The notes below the pieces were generated by a model, which searched no databases, had not been told where the DNA came from, and worked only from the letters and a program-made list of their open reading frames with translations. Below, in pieces: positions 16,854 through 26,281 of a DNA stretch of 36,685 nucleotides; position 1 is the first letter of the stretch; the number at the start of each line of letters is the position of its first letter. A program made the position numbers and the translations under genes. Origin of the DNA: an archaeon (GTDB taxonomy: Archaea > Thermoplasmatota > Thermoplasmata > Methanomassiliicoccales > Methanomethylophilaceae); NCBI GenBank assembly GCA_024399275.1, contig JAKSHS010000007.1:1-36685 (forward strand), read 5' to 3'.

Positions 16854-17750
16854 ATGAAAATTCTTGTCATAGATGATAATGTAGTCACTCGAGAAGTTAT
16901 TGCAGAAACTCTCATCGCTGCAAAATATGAAGTAGAAAAATCTAGCGACATTATAGATGCTATCCCGAGGCTGGGTGTATTCAAACCTGACATTATAATA
17001 TTAAACACAAAAACAGGCAAGAATGATGTTGATACACTAACAGCAGTTTCGAAACTTACAGGGTCACATGTTCTACCATTGACAGATGCTGACGAACAAA
17101 CAATCAAAAACGATGTAATTGTCGGATCCCCTGAGAATCCATTCAAAGACATAGATATCGTAAGTAGGGTAAACGATCTGGCAAATGAGATAAGAAAGAA
17201 AGATAAGGGGCTTCTACTTAGATTATTCACAAAAGAATCCAAAAATGAAGGTACCGAATGTAACTTTCCTAACTTTGAATTTGGAAAATCTTATGTTATT
17301 TTCGAGAAAGAGCCCAATATCATTTACAAAGCCATTGAATGTTTTACAGGAAAGGACTACGATGTGTTTGTTGCTACCGAAAAAACTAAGTTTATAGCTG
17401 AAAAATTTAAAGACGGCAACGATAAAATCAAAGTTCTTAAGTTATCAGTAAAACCACGTGAAGATTGCACAGAAGTCTCCAAACTTGGAACAATAACAGA
17501 CCAAATAAAGAAATTTATATCAGAAAAAGAAAGACCTGCTATTGTATTTGATGATCTCCTAACTATTACAGAGGCCAATGGACTTAACAGCACTATGACA
17601 ATGCTCTATCAGGTCCTCAATAGTGGAATAAAAAAGCGGATATCATTAATCTTTTCTATGGACGACGACATTCTTACAGGCAGCGATAGAGAATTATTCC
17701 TACATAATATGAAGCAGTACGGAATCCGAGGGGATTTTGATGAAAATTGA
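16854..17750 (+). CDS. Pseudo-receiver plus DUF835 domain protein
   Basis: This 298-residue protein has an N-terminal response-regulator-like domain (residues 1-115) and a C-terminal DUF835 domain (about 145-290). The receiver keeps the acidic pair Asp7-Asp8, but the phosphoacceptor position in PDIIILNTK is Asn51, and the conserved Lys of the KPF motif is Asn95 in ENPFK. Phosphorylation in the usual way is therefore unlikely. DUF835 is recognised by YVIFEKEP, PAIVFDDLLTITEANG and SLIFSMDDDIL; it is common in some archaea and its function is not established. AAGGAG precedes the ATG. The gene overlaps the start of enolase by 11 nt, so the two are co-translated. Confidence 0.8.
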   Translation: MKILVIDDNVVTREVIAETLIAAKYEVEKSSDIIDAIPRLGVFKPDIIILNTKTGKNDVDTLTAVSKLTGSHVLPLTDADEQTIKNDVIVGSPENPFKDIDIVSRVNDLANEIRKKDKGLLLRLFTKESKNEGTECNFPNFEFGKSYVIFEKEPNIIYKAIECFTGKDYDVFVATEKTKFIAEKFKDGNDKIKVLKLSVKPREDCTEVSKLGTITDQIKKFISEKERPAIVFDDLLTITEANGLNSTMTMLYQVLNSGIKKRISLIFSMDDDILTGSDRELFLHNMKQYGIRGDFDEN

Positions 17751-19005
17751 AAAGGTCTGGGCAAGGGAAGTTTTAGATTCCAGAGGAAATCCAACCGTAG
17801 AAGCAGAAATTACGGTATCAGGACATAGACTTCGCGCTATAGCTCCATCTGGGGCATCTACTGGCTTGTGGGAAGCTTATGAACTTCGAGATCGGAGCAC
17901 TAGATTCAATGGGAAAGGGGTACAGACTGCGGTAAATAACATTCGTACAGAAATTGCAAAATCTATTGTAAATATGGATCCAACAGATCAAAAAGCAATT
18001 GATGAAACAATGATTAAAATTGATGGGACAGAAAATAAACAGAAACTCGGAGCAAATGCAATTACAGCAACCTCTCTTGCAGTCGCAAAGGCAGGCGCTC
18101 TAGCCGAAGGTCTTTCGCTCTACGAATACATTGGAGATAATGGTGTTACCCTTCCGGTACCAATGCTCAATGTCATCAATGGTGGAAAACATGCAGGAGG
18201 TAACCTCAAAATTCAGGAATTTATGATTATTCCGATAGGCGCTAGATCATTTTCCGAATGTCTTAGAATGTCAGCGGAAGTCTACATGTCCCTAAAATCC
18301 ATATTAGTAAACAAATGTGGTGTGGGAGCAATTAATCTTGGAGATGAAGGGGGCTTTACGCCACCATTCAACACATCATCAGAGGCAATAGAAGTAATAA
18401 TCGACGCTATATCGAACGCAGGATATTTCCCAGGTAAAGACGTCTCTCTCGCTTTAGACGCAGCATCATCCGAATTTTATAGCGAAGGCATCTATAACAT
18501 CGATGGCAAGAAATTATCGGCATTAGAACTCTCTGATTACTATGAAACGCTTGTAAAAATGTACCCGATTATAAGTATAGAGGATCCTTTCTTTGAGGAC
18601 GATTTTGAAACTACAGCCACGCTCACAAAAAGAATTGGATCTCGAATTCAGGTCGTTGGCGACGATCTCTTTGTCACCAATATAAAACGTTTTCTAAAAG
18701 GAGTCAAAACACAAGCTGCGAATGCACTTCTTTTAAAAGTAAATCAAATTGGCACAGTCACAGAAGCAGAAAATACAGCTGACATGTGCTTTAAAAATGG
18801 GTACTCTGTCATTGTATCACACCGTTCCGGAGAATCGGAAGACGTCAGTATTGCGGATATCTCCGTAGGATTAGGAACAGGTCAAATTAAAACTGGAGCA
18901 CCAGCACGTGGTGAACGTACAGCAAAATACAACCGCCTTTTGAGAATTGAGGAAGAACTTGGATCCAAAGCAGTATTTCTCGGTAAGAAAGCATTTACAC
19001 TATGA
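17740..19005 (+). CDS. eno: Enolase
   Basis: This 421-residue protein interconverts 2-phosphoglycerate and phosphoenolpyruvate in glycolysis and gluconeogenesis. Family motifs are intact: VLDSRGNPTVEAEI near the N-terminus, APSGASTG, NLGDEGGFTPP with the catalytic Glu, SIEDPF and GDDLFVTN for magnesium, LLKVNQIGT with the catalytic Lys, and SHRSGES. The ATG at 17740 is preferred over the TTG three bases earlier because GAGGGG (17728-17733) is best spaced and KIEKVWAREVLDSRG matches family N-termini. It overlaps the upstream DUF835 gene, an unusual partner that may regulate or bind it. Confidence 0.96.
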   Translation: MKIEKVWAREVLDSRGNPTVEAEITVSGHRLRAIAPSGASTGLWEAYELRDRSTRFNGKGVQTAVNNIRTEIAKSIVNMDPTDQKAIDETMIKIDGTENKQKLGANAITATSLAVAKAGALAEGLSLYEYIGDNGVTLPVPMLNVINGGKHAGGNLKIQEFMIIPIGARSFSECLRMSAEVYMSLKSILVNKCGVGAINLGDEGGFTPPFNTSSEAIEVIIDAISNAGYFPGKDVSLALDAASSEFYSEGIYNIDGKKLSALELSDYYETLVKMYPIISIEDPFFEDDFETTATLTKRIGSRIQVVGDDLFVTNIKRFLKGVKTQAANALLLKVNQIGTVTEAENTADMCFKNGYSVIVSHRSGESEDVSIADISVGLGTGQIKTGAPARGERTAKYNRLLRIEEELGSKAVFLGKKAFTL

Positions 19006-19248
19006 ACTCTCGTATTCGCCCAGTCCTTAAAATTTCCTTAGGTGCAACTTAGAAGAATATTTAGATCTCCCAATAACGGTGTTTGTAACTAAAATTGCGG
19101 AATAAGTGTTCACTCACATTTTTGATAATTACAGATAAAATCGACCTATTTACAAACGATTTTATATCAGTCATATCTCGCAGCCTCGTGCATGGGAAAG
19201 TATTGATAAAGGTATCAATATTTCTCCCGCAATGTGGTGTGCAAATAT

Positions 19249-19518
19249 ATGGATGAAGATTACTCTGAACGCCAAATGTCAAGTAGCGGGAACTCGGTAT
19301 TCAATAGCATTGGGCTAAGTAAAATGAAAAAAGTGTTCTGTAAGTGCGGGGAAATTATAGATTTCGACTCTTCACAGATGTTTATCAAACTATGCCTAGG
19401 CAAAGAATTAGAGTGCCCTTCATGCCGCAATGCACGCATATCAAAATATATCGATGAGATAAATATCCACTATCAAAACACAAACATTGATGGTTGTACT
19501 GAACTTACCAACACATAA
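19249..19518 (+). CDS. Small zinc-ribbon protein, function unknown
   Basis: This short protein (89 residues from the ATG at 19249) has two metal-ligand pairs, FCKCGE and CPSCRN, separated by about 20 residues with further acidic and hydrophobic sequence, as in a treble-clef or zinc-ribbon fold. The N-terminal 25 residues are Ser-rich and probably disordered. I recognise no family. In-frame GTG codons at 19234 and 19237 could add five residues. A TATA-like TTTTATAT near 19159-19166 and another AT-rich segment near 19215 are possible promoters. It is convergent with the topoisomerase gene downstream. The size and isolated position leave some doubt, but the cysteine pattern supports a real gene. 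Confidence 0.65.
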   Translation: MDEDYSERQMSSSGNSVFNSIGLSKMKKVFCKCGEIIDFDSSQMFIKLCLGKELECPSCRNARISKYIDEINIHYQNTNIDGCTELTNT

Positions 19519-19575
19519 GCTACCTACTGCGATACAATGACAGAGATTATTTCCGCGACACTAACCCACACAGCG

Positions 19576-21834
19576 CTAAAACTTGGACGGTTTATCAGTT
19601 TTCTCGGGGCACGCACTGTTAACGCATTCTTCATGGCCCCCAAGCATTATGACAGGTGCCCCGCACGTCTCGCAAGCTTTGCTAGTAGGAGTTATTTCCC
19701 CTTTTCGTAAAAAGTATGATTGATTACAGTCGGGCCACCTAGAACATCCTGCAAAACGTCTTCCCTTCTTTGAATAGACTATCCTAATAATCCCAGTTTT
19801 ACAAGTAGGACACGTACCTAAAGTATTCTTTTCTACATTACTCGGACACTTTGGATTAACACACACTGTCTGTGGAGGCATGCCAGATCTTATAACTCTC
19901 AACTGAGGAAGTTTACACACTCCACACACAGTTTCTAACGTCTGTATAACAGCTCCATTTGGAAAAGGATATGTGCGTTTACAGCTCGGGAAACCATCAC
20001 AACCAATAAACTTACCATTCGTTGATTTTTTAATAATTATGTTGCCTCCACAATCTGGACATTTACCTAAAAATTGCTGAGTCTTAAGAGCCTCCCTGAT
20101 TTCATTACCAATCACTTCCATTTTTGGTTCCATCGTAATCACTGATTTATATAGCAAGTCTTGAGACTCTCTAACGACAAAGTCTAGTGTCTTTTCTCCA
20201 TTCATAATTTCAAGCATATCACTTTCAAGTTTTGCGGTCATCTCAGGCTCCACAATCCCTCCACCATGTTTTGTGAGTGATCTAATAAGAGCTATTCCAG
20301 AAGCCGTAGGAATCATATTATTCCCCTGAACATAGCTCCTTGAATATAATTTTCCAATAATTTCGTGTCTTGTACTCTTTGTCCCAAGATCTAACTTGTC
20401 CATTTCTTGAATGAGGGATCCTTGATTATATCTACGCGGTGGCTTTGTTTCCTCCTCCTCCACAAGTACTGACCTAATCTCTACAGACGACCCAATTTCT
20501 AGCTTGGGAATTCGAATATTCGTATTTGTGATGTATTTTCTATAATATTTCTTCCAACCTTTTTTCTTCAAAACATAACCTTCAGCATTGAATTTTTCAT
20601 TTGCAATATTTATAACACATTTTGTCACTTCAGCCTCCGCGTTACCCCCAACTGTCGCAAGAAATCTTCTTACAATAAGTTCATAGAGCTTCCATTTATC
20701 GCCCTTCATTCTACTTGATGACGCGCCATTTGTTGGATAAATCGGTGGATGATCTGTCGTTCTCCTTTTCCCTCTAGAAGGGCAAATATTATCCTGCGCG
20801 AGAATTTCCGCAGCTTCTTCCTCAAAATCTGACTTTTTAAGCCTTTCAAGAATATTTCGTAAATTTAAATTTCTTGGGTACTCTGTATTTTCTGTCCGGG
20901 GATAAGAGATATAACCGCCCGTATACAAGTCCTCTGCCAACTTCATAGCTGTAACAGGCGGAATGCCAATCTTGTTTGCTTCTACCTGCATTCGTGTAGT
21001 ATCAAAAGGAACAGGTCTAAGTTCCTCCTTCGTCACACACTCGTATAGTTCAACTTTCCCCTCCTTACACAATAAACATTTTTCGAGAATGGCATCAGCC
21101 TTTTCTTTCTCCCAGAACCGATTGTTCTCATGTTCCCCTTCAAACCCCGTCGACCCAAATTTACCAATAATTTTCCAATATGGTGCCGGTTTAAAATTGA
21201 CAATTTCTTCGTGTCTATCAACAAGAAGCTTCAATGTAGGGCTCTGAACTCTTCCTACAGACAAAAAATTTTTTCCTATTTGTCCTGATGAAACCGATAT
21301 AGATCTCGTAAGAACTGCACCCCAAGAGAGATCAATAATTTGTCTTGCTTCAGCCGCGTCTGCCAATCTTTGATCGGGATATGAAAGATTTTCGAAGGCG
21401 TTCTCTACATCACTTTTAATCAAAGCACTAAACCTAGCTCTCTTAACTATGCTCATATCCGCATTAGCGGCAATAACAGTTTCTAAACCGATAAGCTCTC
21501 CTTCCCTATCAAAATCTGTCGCAATAATGATTTCATCTACATTCTGCATCAAATCTACAATAGTATCAAGTATATTCTTCGATCGAATTATTTTTACCTG
21601 TGGTGCATACACAAGATCGGTCAAAGAAATTTTAGTCCACTCACTAAATTCTGGTGAGTAATCTAGTTCTATGATGTGCCCTCTAAGACTTACAACGTCG
21701 TAATCATCACTTTTGTTTGAGAAAGATATGACAGGTACTTTATTGACTATTTTTTTTTGTGATTCTTTATTAGACAAAATAGCAGAAATTCTTCTAGCTA
21801 CACTTGCCTTCTCGGTAATTACGAGCTTCCTCAT
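19576..21834 (-). CDS. topA: DNA topoisomerase type IA
   Basis: This 752-residue enzyme relaxes negatively supercoiled DNA by single-strand passage. The Toprim domain carries VITEK with Glu8 and TDFDREGE (106-113). The active-site tyrosine is Tyr311 in GGYISYPRTE. Four zinc modules end the protein: CPDCGGN with SCK, CGVC with PKCP, CPTC with PDC, and CETC with SACP, all containing recognisable ligand pairs. It is not reverse gyrase, as there is no helicase domain. The gene is divergent from ABCE1 across 132 bp. The stop is TAG, with another TAG four codons later. Confidence 0.95.
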   Translation of the reverse strand: MRKLVITEKASVARRISAILSNKESQKKIVNKVPVISFSNKSDDYDVVSLRGHIIELDYSPEFSEWTKISLTDLVYAPQVKIIRSKNILDTIVDLMQNVDEIIIATDFDREGELIGLETVIAANADMSIVKRARFSALIKSDVENAFENLSYPDQRLADAAEARQIIDLSWGAVLTRSISVSSGQIGKNFLSVGRVQSPTLKLLVDRHEEIVNFKPAPYWKIIGKFGSTGFEGEHENNRFWEKEKADAILEKCLLCKEGKVELYECVTKEELRPVPFDTTRMQVEANKIGIPPVTAMKLAEDLYTGGYISYPRTENTEYPRNLNLRNILERLKKSDFEEEAAEILAQDNICPSRGKRRTTDHPPIYPTNGASSSRMKGDKWKLYELIVRRFLATVGGNAEAEVTKCVINIANEKFNAEGYVLKKKGWKKYYRKYITNTNIRIPKLEIGSSVEIRSVLVEEEETKPPRRYNQGSLIQEMDKLDLGTKSTRHEIIGKLYSRSYVQGNNMIPTASGIALIRSLTKHGGGIVEPEMTAKLESDMLEIMNGEKTLDFVVRESQDLLYKSVITMEPKMEVIGNEIREALKTQQFLGKCPDCGGNIIIKKSTNGKFIGCDGFPSCKRTYPFPNGAVIQTLETVCGVCKLPQLRVIRSGMPPQTVCVNPKCPSNVEKNTLGTCPTCKTGIIRIVYSKKGRRFAGCSRWPDCNQSYFLRKGEITPTSKACETCGAPVIMLGGHEECVNSACPEKTDKPSKF

Positions 21835-21966
21835 CGCAAAACGCTATTTCTCCCTATCTATAATACTTAATGCTCGGAAATATCAAGTTTTGTTTCTAAG
21901 GAAGATAAATAATTATGCGATGAACTTTCAACATACATTTTTAACAAAGAGTGAAATCTCTTCAAC

Positions 21967-23745
21967 ATGCGAATTGCTGCCGTTATACGTGACAAGTGTC
22001 AAAACAAAAAGTGCAACAAAGAATGCCTCAAATTTTGTCCATTAGTGAGAACTGGAATAGAATGCATCACTAATGGAGATAAGGGCAAACCAATTATTTC
22101 TGAGACACTCTGCGTAGGATGCGGCATATGCGTCAATAAATGTCAGTTCGATGCAATCCGAATCATCGGACTGAACGATGAACTTAAAACCGAAATAATT
22201 CATCAGTACGGCGAAAACGCATTCAGGCTATACAGACTGCCCTTTCCAAAAAAAGGCATTGTTACAGGTATTCTTGGGCCTAACGGAATCGGCAAGTCTA
22301 CAGCCATTAACATACTTTCTGGATTAGAAATTCCGAATTTTGGAAAGTACAATTCTACCACTACAAAGGAGAAAGTCCTTCAGTATTATGCAGGCACAGA
22401 AATGCATGATTATTTTCAAACCTTATACGGAGGAAAAATTAAAACAGCAACTAAACCTCAATATGTCGATAAGATTCCGATGCAAATCAAAGGCGTCGTG
22501 AAAGACTTGCTATCAAAGATGCAAGAAAGAATGACAGTTCAGGAAGCAGCAGAAGAGTTTGAATTAAGAGAAGTCCTCGATAGAGAATTAACAAAGCTCT
22601 CGGGAGGAGAGCTTCAACGTCTTGCAATAGCGGCAACAATGATGAAAGACGTAGACGTTTATTTTTTTGATGAACCATCCTCATATCTCGATATTTATCA
22701 AAGAGTAAACATAGCAAAGAAAATCAAAAAGCTCAGTGAAACAAAACAAGTCATCGTAATTGAGCATGATTTGGCCATTTTGGACTTTCTCGCAGACAAC
22801 ATCAACATAGTTTATGGAATAGAGGGTGCCTACGGAGTCTTCACACAATCTCGTCAAGCTAGAACGGCAATCAATGTTTACTTAGACGGTTATCTTCCTG
22901 AAGAAAACATTAAATTCAGAGATAAACCAGTAGAATTTTTTACAACCTCACCACAAAGAAACTGGAATACTGCTAACTTAATAGAGTTCAGTGACATCGG
23001 AAAAAGTGTCGGAACATTCAGTCTTAAAATCAATCCTGGAATAATTAAAATTGGAGAATCTATAGGTATTGTCGGACCAAATGGGACAGGAAAAACAACC
23101 TTTGTTAAAATTATTGCCGGAGAAATTCAATCAGATACCGGAGAAATCAATTCAAACTTAAACATATCGTATAAGCCACAATATATTACCGTTGATTTCG
23201 AAGGTACGGTCAGAGATCTTCTTTACATGAAAGCTTACGACGTCATCGAAACAACGTTATTTCAAACAGAAGTCATTAAACCCCTTAATATCAAGGGCCT
23301 CTACGAAAAAAATGTTAGAAACCTTTCTGGGGGAGAGCTTCAACGTGTTGCAATTGCTATTTGTCTTTCAAAAAAAGCGGATATCTATCTCATCGACGAA
23401 CCTTCAGCATATCTTGATTCCAATCAAAGAATGAATGCTGCCAAAGTAATCAGAAGAACGATAGAAAAATCTGGAAAAAGCGGAATGATTATTGATCATG
23501 ACATGTACTTCTTAGATATGGTATCAGACTCAATGATGGTATTTGGAGGGATTCCAGGGCATAATGGCATCGGTAGTGGCCCTTACAATATGAGAGAAGG
23601 AATGAATAAATTCCTCAGTGCAGTCAACATAACATTCCGAAGAGATGCAGAATCCAACAGACCGAGAATCAATAAACCTGACTCAAGGTTAGATAGAGAA
23701 CAAAAATTGATAGGCGAATATTACTACACCGACTCCGCTATATGA
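21967..23745 (+). CDS. abce1: ABCE1/RLI ribosome recycling ATPase
   Basis: This 592-residue cytosolic ATPase splits ribosomes after termination or rescue, working with aRF1 or Pelota. The N-terminal ferredoxin-like domain has cysteine sets for two 4Fe-4S clusters (Cys11, 16, 20, 24 and Cys49, 52, 55, 59). Two ATPase domains follow: Walker A GPNGIGKST (104-112) and GPNGTGKTT, with LSGGELQR signatures in both halves and Walker B segments ending in DEPS. The hinge region separates them. Length and order are typical. The window ends in the start of the gene for Pelota, its rescue partner. Confidence 0.97.
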   Translation: MRIAAVIRDKCQNKKCNKECLKFCPLVRTGIECITNGDKGKPIISETLCVGCGICVNKCQFDAIRIIGLNDELKTEIIHQYGENAFRLYRLPFPKKGIVTGILGPNGIGKSTAINILSGLEIPNFGKYNSTTTKEKVLQYYAGTEMHDYFQTLYGGKIKTATKPQYVDKIPMQIKGVVKDLLSKMQERMTVQEAAEEFELREVLDRELTKLSGGELQRLAIAATMMKDVDVYFFDEPSSYLDIYQRVNIAKKIKKLSETKQVIVIEHDLAILDFLADNINIVYGIEGAYGVFTQSRQARTAINVYLDGYLPEENIKFRDKPVEFFTTSPQRNWNTANLIEFSDIGKSVGTFSLKINPGIIKIGESIGIVGPNGTGKTTFVKIIAGEIQSDTGEINSNLNISYKPQYITVDFEGTVRDLLYMKAYDVIETTLFQTEVIKPLNIKGLYEKNVRNLSGGELQRVAIAICLSKKADIYLIDEPSAYLDSNQRMNAAKVIRRTIEKSGKSGMIIDHDMYFLDMVSDSMMVFGGIPGHNGIGSGPYNMREGMNKFLSAVNITFRRDAESNRPRINKPDSRLDREQKLIGEYYYTDSAI

Positions 23746-23784
23746 ATTTAGACAGGCGAGGTATATTCTCCGATTTCTACATTC

Positions 23785-23800
23785 TTTTGCTTAAGCAAAA
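23785..23800. repeat. Perfect 16-bp palindrome after ABCE1
   Basis: TTTTGCTTAAGCAAAA is its own reverse complement. It lies 39 nt after the ABCE1 stop, in a 272-bp spacer that otherwise shows no gene. As RNA it folds into a six-bp stem with a TTAA loop and could be a 3'-end or terminator structure. As DNA it could be a dimeric regulator site. I cannot tell which. Confidence 0.5.
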
Positions 23801-24017
23801 TCCTATCACCTCATTTCCAAATCTCACGCTAAAAGAGACACTTTGAAACATATTGGAATTCGATGGCTTCGTTCACAGAACATTATTAGAGACTTTACCT
23901 CTACACCTGTCAGAAAGCATTACAGCTAAGGTTTGGGTGCTGTATTATATTGCAACGCCATACGCGTATCCAAGGTGTATCATTTACGAAGATAGCAAAG
24001 CCCGGAGTTGACACATA

Positions 24018-24617
24018 ATGTTATTTAAGAAAGGAAACCACGTATTAGATGAAATAAAAAAAGTTCATTTAGAATCGTGGTATATGAGCTTAGAGGATCG
24101 AGATAAAATAAGACTCGAGAGATATGCTTCTAATTCTAACACTATATCTGCATACGAATTTCTAATGGACGTTATTTATAAATCAGCAAAAGATAAAAAT
24201 CATGAATTTACCGCATTTCTGTGTCAAAGTATTACTAAACTGACCAAAATGAGTGATTATCAAAGATTCAAGATTAACGAGATATTTATCGATTCTTGCG
24301 CGGAAATAGAGAAGTACGACGATCTTAAAGTCGCTTGTGAAGCAAATTTTAACCTATTCGAAAAAGTCAGGACGAGCATACTCGAAGACAACAACGGTGC
24401 ATATCCGTCGAAGCTCAACTTTAGGAACAAGTATATTGATGTAGTTGTCGGGGTCGACTTCAACTACGATCTTGGATTCAAAATGTTGGAAAAGTACAGA
24501 GAGATGGGGTTACTCAGTGCGGAGGAGTTCAAATTTCGTTGCGAAAGTCTGAATGTTCACCGTCTTCAAAAAATTTTTGATGGGGTATATACGTACCGTC
24601 CCACTAATAATCCCTAA
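24018..24617 (+). CDS. Unrecognised soluble helical protein
   Basis: This 199-residue protein matches no family I recognise. It is charged, with alternating acidic and basic stretches predicted to be mostly helical (LDEIKKVHLESWYMSLEDRD, RLQKIFDGVYTY), and has no signal peptide, membrane segment or clear metal motif. There are only three cysteines. No good Shine-Dalgarno precedes the ATG. The stop TAA overlaps the stop of the opposing CutA/NIF3-like gene. Codon usage resembles its neighbours. Its place between ABCE1 and the peptide-modification locus gives no functional hint. Confidence 0.75.
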   Translation: MLFKKGNHVLDEIKKVHLESWYMSLEDRDKIRLERYASNSNTISAYEFLMDVIYKSAKDKNHEFTAFLCQSITKLTKMSDYQRFKINEIFIDSCAEIEKYDDLKVACEANFNLFEKVRTSILEDNNGAYPSKLNFRNKYIDVVVGVDFNYDLGFKMLEKYREMGLLSAEEFKFRCESLNVHRLQKIFDGVYTYRPTNNP

Positions 24618-24946
24618 ATTATTGATTTCCAGTCTATACATGGTATGACATCAATTGCTGGCTCCTCATAGGGATGTATTTCATATATTTTCAGAAGCGC
24701 CGCCTTTATGTCATCATTCTCTACAACAAACTCAACTTTTTTCTCTCTTGAGTATTCCTTCTCACCTATTGTTCCGACGTATGGTGAAGAACCCTTTTGA
24801 GGTATCCAAGTTCCCGTGCAGTCTGTAATATAAAAACATCGCCTGTAATTGCGATGAGACGACTTCAAAACTAGATCGATTTCATCCATCAATTTCTCAA
24901 CAAACTTTTCAGGTATTGAAACGACTACCTTGTATATTCCGGACAT
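24614..24946 (-). CDS. CutA-like protein of the NIF3/YqfO type
   Basis: This 110-residue protein resembles the CutA-like domain found inserted in, or standing apart from, NIF3/YqfO proteins. The diagnostic run GTWIPQKGSSPYVGTIGE is followed, about 35 residues later, by IHPYEEPAIDV, in the same order and spacing as in that group. The N-terminus MSGIYKVVVSIPE forms the first strand of a ferredoxin-like alpha/beta fold. Such domains form trimers; the role (metal tolerance, GTP cyclohydrolase-related or other) is unsettled. The stop TAG overlaps the convergent upstream gene's stop by four bases. The peptide-modification locus lies 144 bp upstream on the same strand. Confidence 0.8.
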   Translation of the reverse strand: MSGIYKVVVSIPEKFVEKLMDEIDLVLKSSHRNYRRCFYITDCTGTWIPQKGSSPYVGTIGEKEYSREKKVEFVVENDDIKAALLKIYEIHPYEEPAIDVIPCIDWKSII

Positions 24947-25090
24947 TGCCTATCTGATTCGTATTAAAGATTAGTAATGGACTTATAGTTTCACTTCGCA
25001 TCGTCCGTCTACCGATAACCCCAATTCTACCAAGCAACACACCTTGCCAGGCACGTACATTAATCCTTTGCACACACGCTAAGACAGAAA

Positions 25091-26248
25091 TCATCTCGGA
25101 TACGTTGTGTCGCCCATTAGAGGATCAACAAGCCTCCCGACAACAGAATCTCTTACAAATCTATTATAACCACTCAAACTCGGCTTCATCTCCATAATAT
25201 TGTCTAGCGTCATTTTAATATGCTTAAAAATTTTTTTATACACTTTGCAAGGGAATCCGTCGTTGTCTTCAATATTGCCATCTGCCATGGTGTCAATACT
25301 ACATTCTCCGTTGCAATAGCCATAAACTTCACAGCTTTGACATTTCTTACGTCTTTCAATAGAGCCGACGAGTATTCTTCTAAATCCGTCAGACTCAAAA
25401 AGATCCCTTATCCTCTCAATCCTTGAAATATTGCCCATAAAGAAAGTTTTTGGACACGCTTTTCCACACGGGTATACATCTCCGTTAGGATACACAGAAA
25501 TCCATTTCATCAGACATGACGAATGTGGGCAATCAAAAATACTCTGAGATCTATTCATTATCGCACTGATATACTGCGTAAAAGGAACTATGGGTGTACA
25601 TGTAGTACTGTCATGGAGCCAAACATCATAAATTTCAATTAACCTCTGAGCATATTCATCTGCATCTAACATCAATTCGGGGTACTTGCGAGCATTTCCT
25701 AGATTAATAACAGGATTGAACGAAAGAGGTAATTTCATCGTCCTAACTCTCTGATATATTTTCTTCATATCATCTACGTTGCCCCTATGTATTGTAGCAC
25801 TTACAAAAGACGCGCAACCGTCTTTAACCATGTAGCTCACCATAGAATCAACAAATTTTACATCCAAATTCGGCCGCAATCCTCTCTCAAAACCCACCTC
25901 ATAAGACACCCCGATGCTCACCCTATTATTTTTGCAGAATCTAATAAAGCGCGAGTTCAAAAGAGTCCCATTAGTTCTTATAACATTACCACATGTCCGC
26001 CCCCCAAAACACTTCTTCTGAACATCTATGGCATTCTTGAAAAAAGCAGTTTGCATCATAAGCGGTTCCCCTCCATGCCATACAAACATCGCTGAATCAT
26101 AAGACTCTGAAACTAAACTTACAACTCTTTTGTACAGCCCAATATCCATTACACCGTAAGCAGGTTCACAATCACCATGATAGCAATGTCTACACCGGAG
26201 GTTACAATCAAGCGTGGGCTTGATCACAACCGCAATGAAAGATCCCAA
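25091..26248 (-). CDS. Radical SAM/SPASM enzyme, probable peptide maturase
   Basis: This 385-residue protein has a radical SAM domain with CNLRCRHC (Cys15, Cys19, Cys22) binding the 4Fe-4S cluster that cleaves S-adenosylmethionine, and HGGEP at 58-62. The C-terminal SPASM domain fits the family rule exactly: Cys245, ten residues, Gly256, four residues, Cys261, then Cys303-x2-Cys306-x5-Cys312-x3-Cys316 and Cys334, binding two auxiliary clusters. Such enzymes form thioether or C-C crosslinks in ribosomal peptides, or oxidise Cys/Ser of sulfatases. The start is TTG at 26248, with AGGTG five nt upstream. No sulfatase is nearby, but a cysteine-rich peptide gene ends 33 nt upstream on the same strand, the likely substrate. 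Confidence 0.9.
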   Translation of the reverse strand: MGSFIAVVIKPTLDCNLRCRHCYHGDCEPAYGVMDIGLYKRVVSLVSESYDSAMFVWHGGEPLMMQTAFFKNAIDVQKKCFGGRTCGNVIRTNGTLLNSRFIRFCKNNRVSIGVSYEVGFERGLRPNLDVKFVDSMVSYMVKDGCASFVSATIHRGNVDDMKKIYQRVRTMKLPLSFNPVINLGNARKYPELMLDADEYAQRLIEIYDVWLHDSTTCTPIVPFTQYISAIMNRSQSIFDCPHSSCLMKWISVYPNGDVYPCGKACPKTFFMGNISRIERIRDLFESDGFRRILVGSIERRKKCQSCEVYGYCNGECSIDTMADGNIEDNDGFPCKVYKKIFKHIKMTLDNIMEMKPSLSGYNRFVRDSVVGRLVDPLMGDTTYPR

Positions 26249-26281
26249 CTCCGCACCTGGTCAGGGGAAACACACGGCCAA

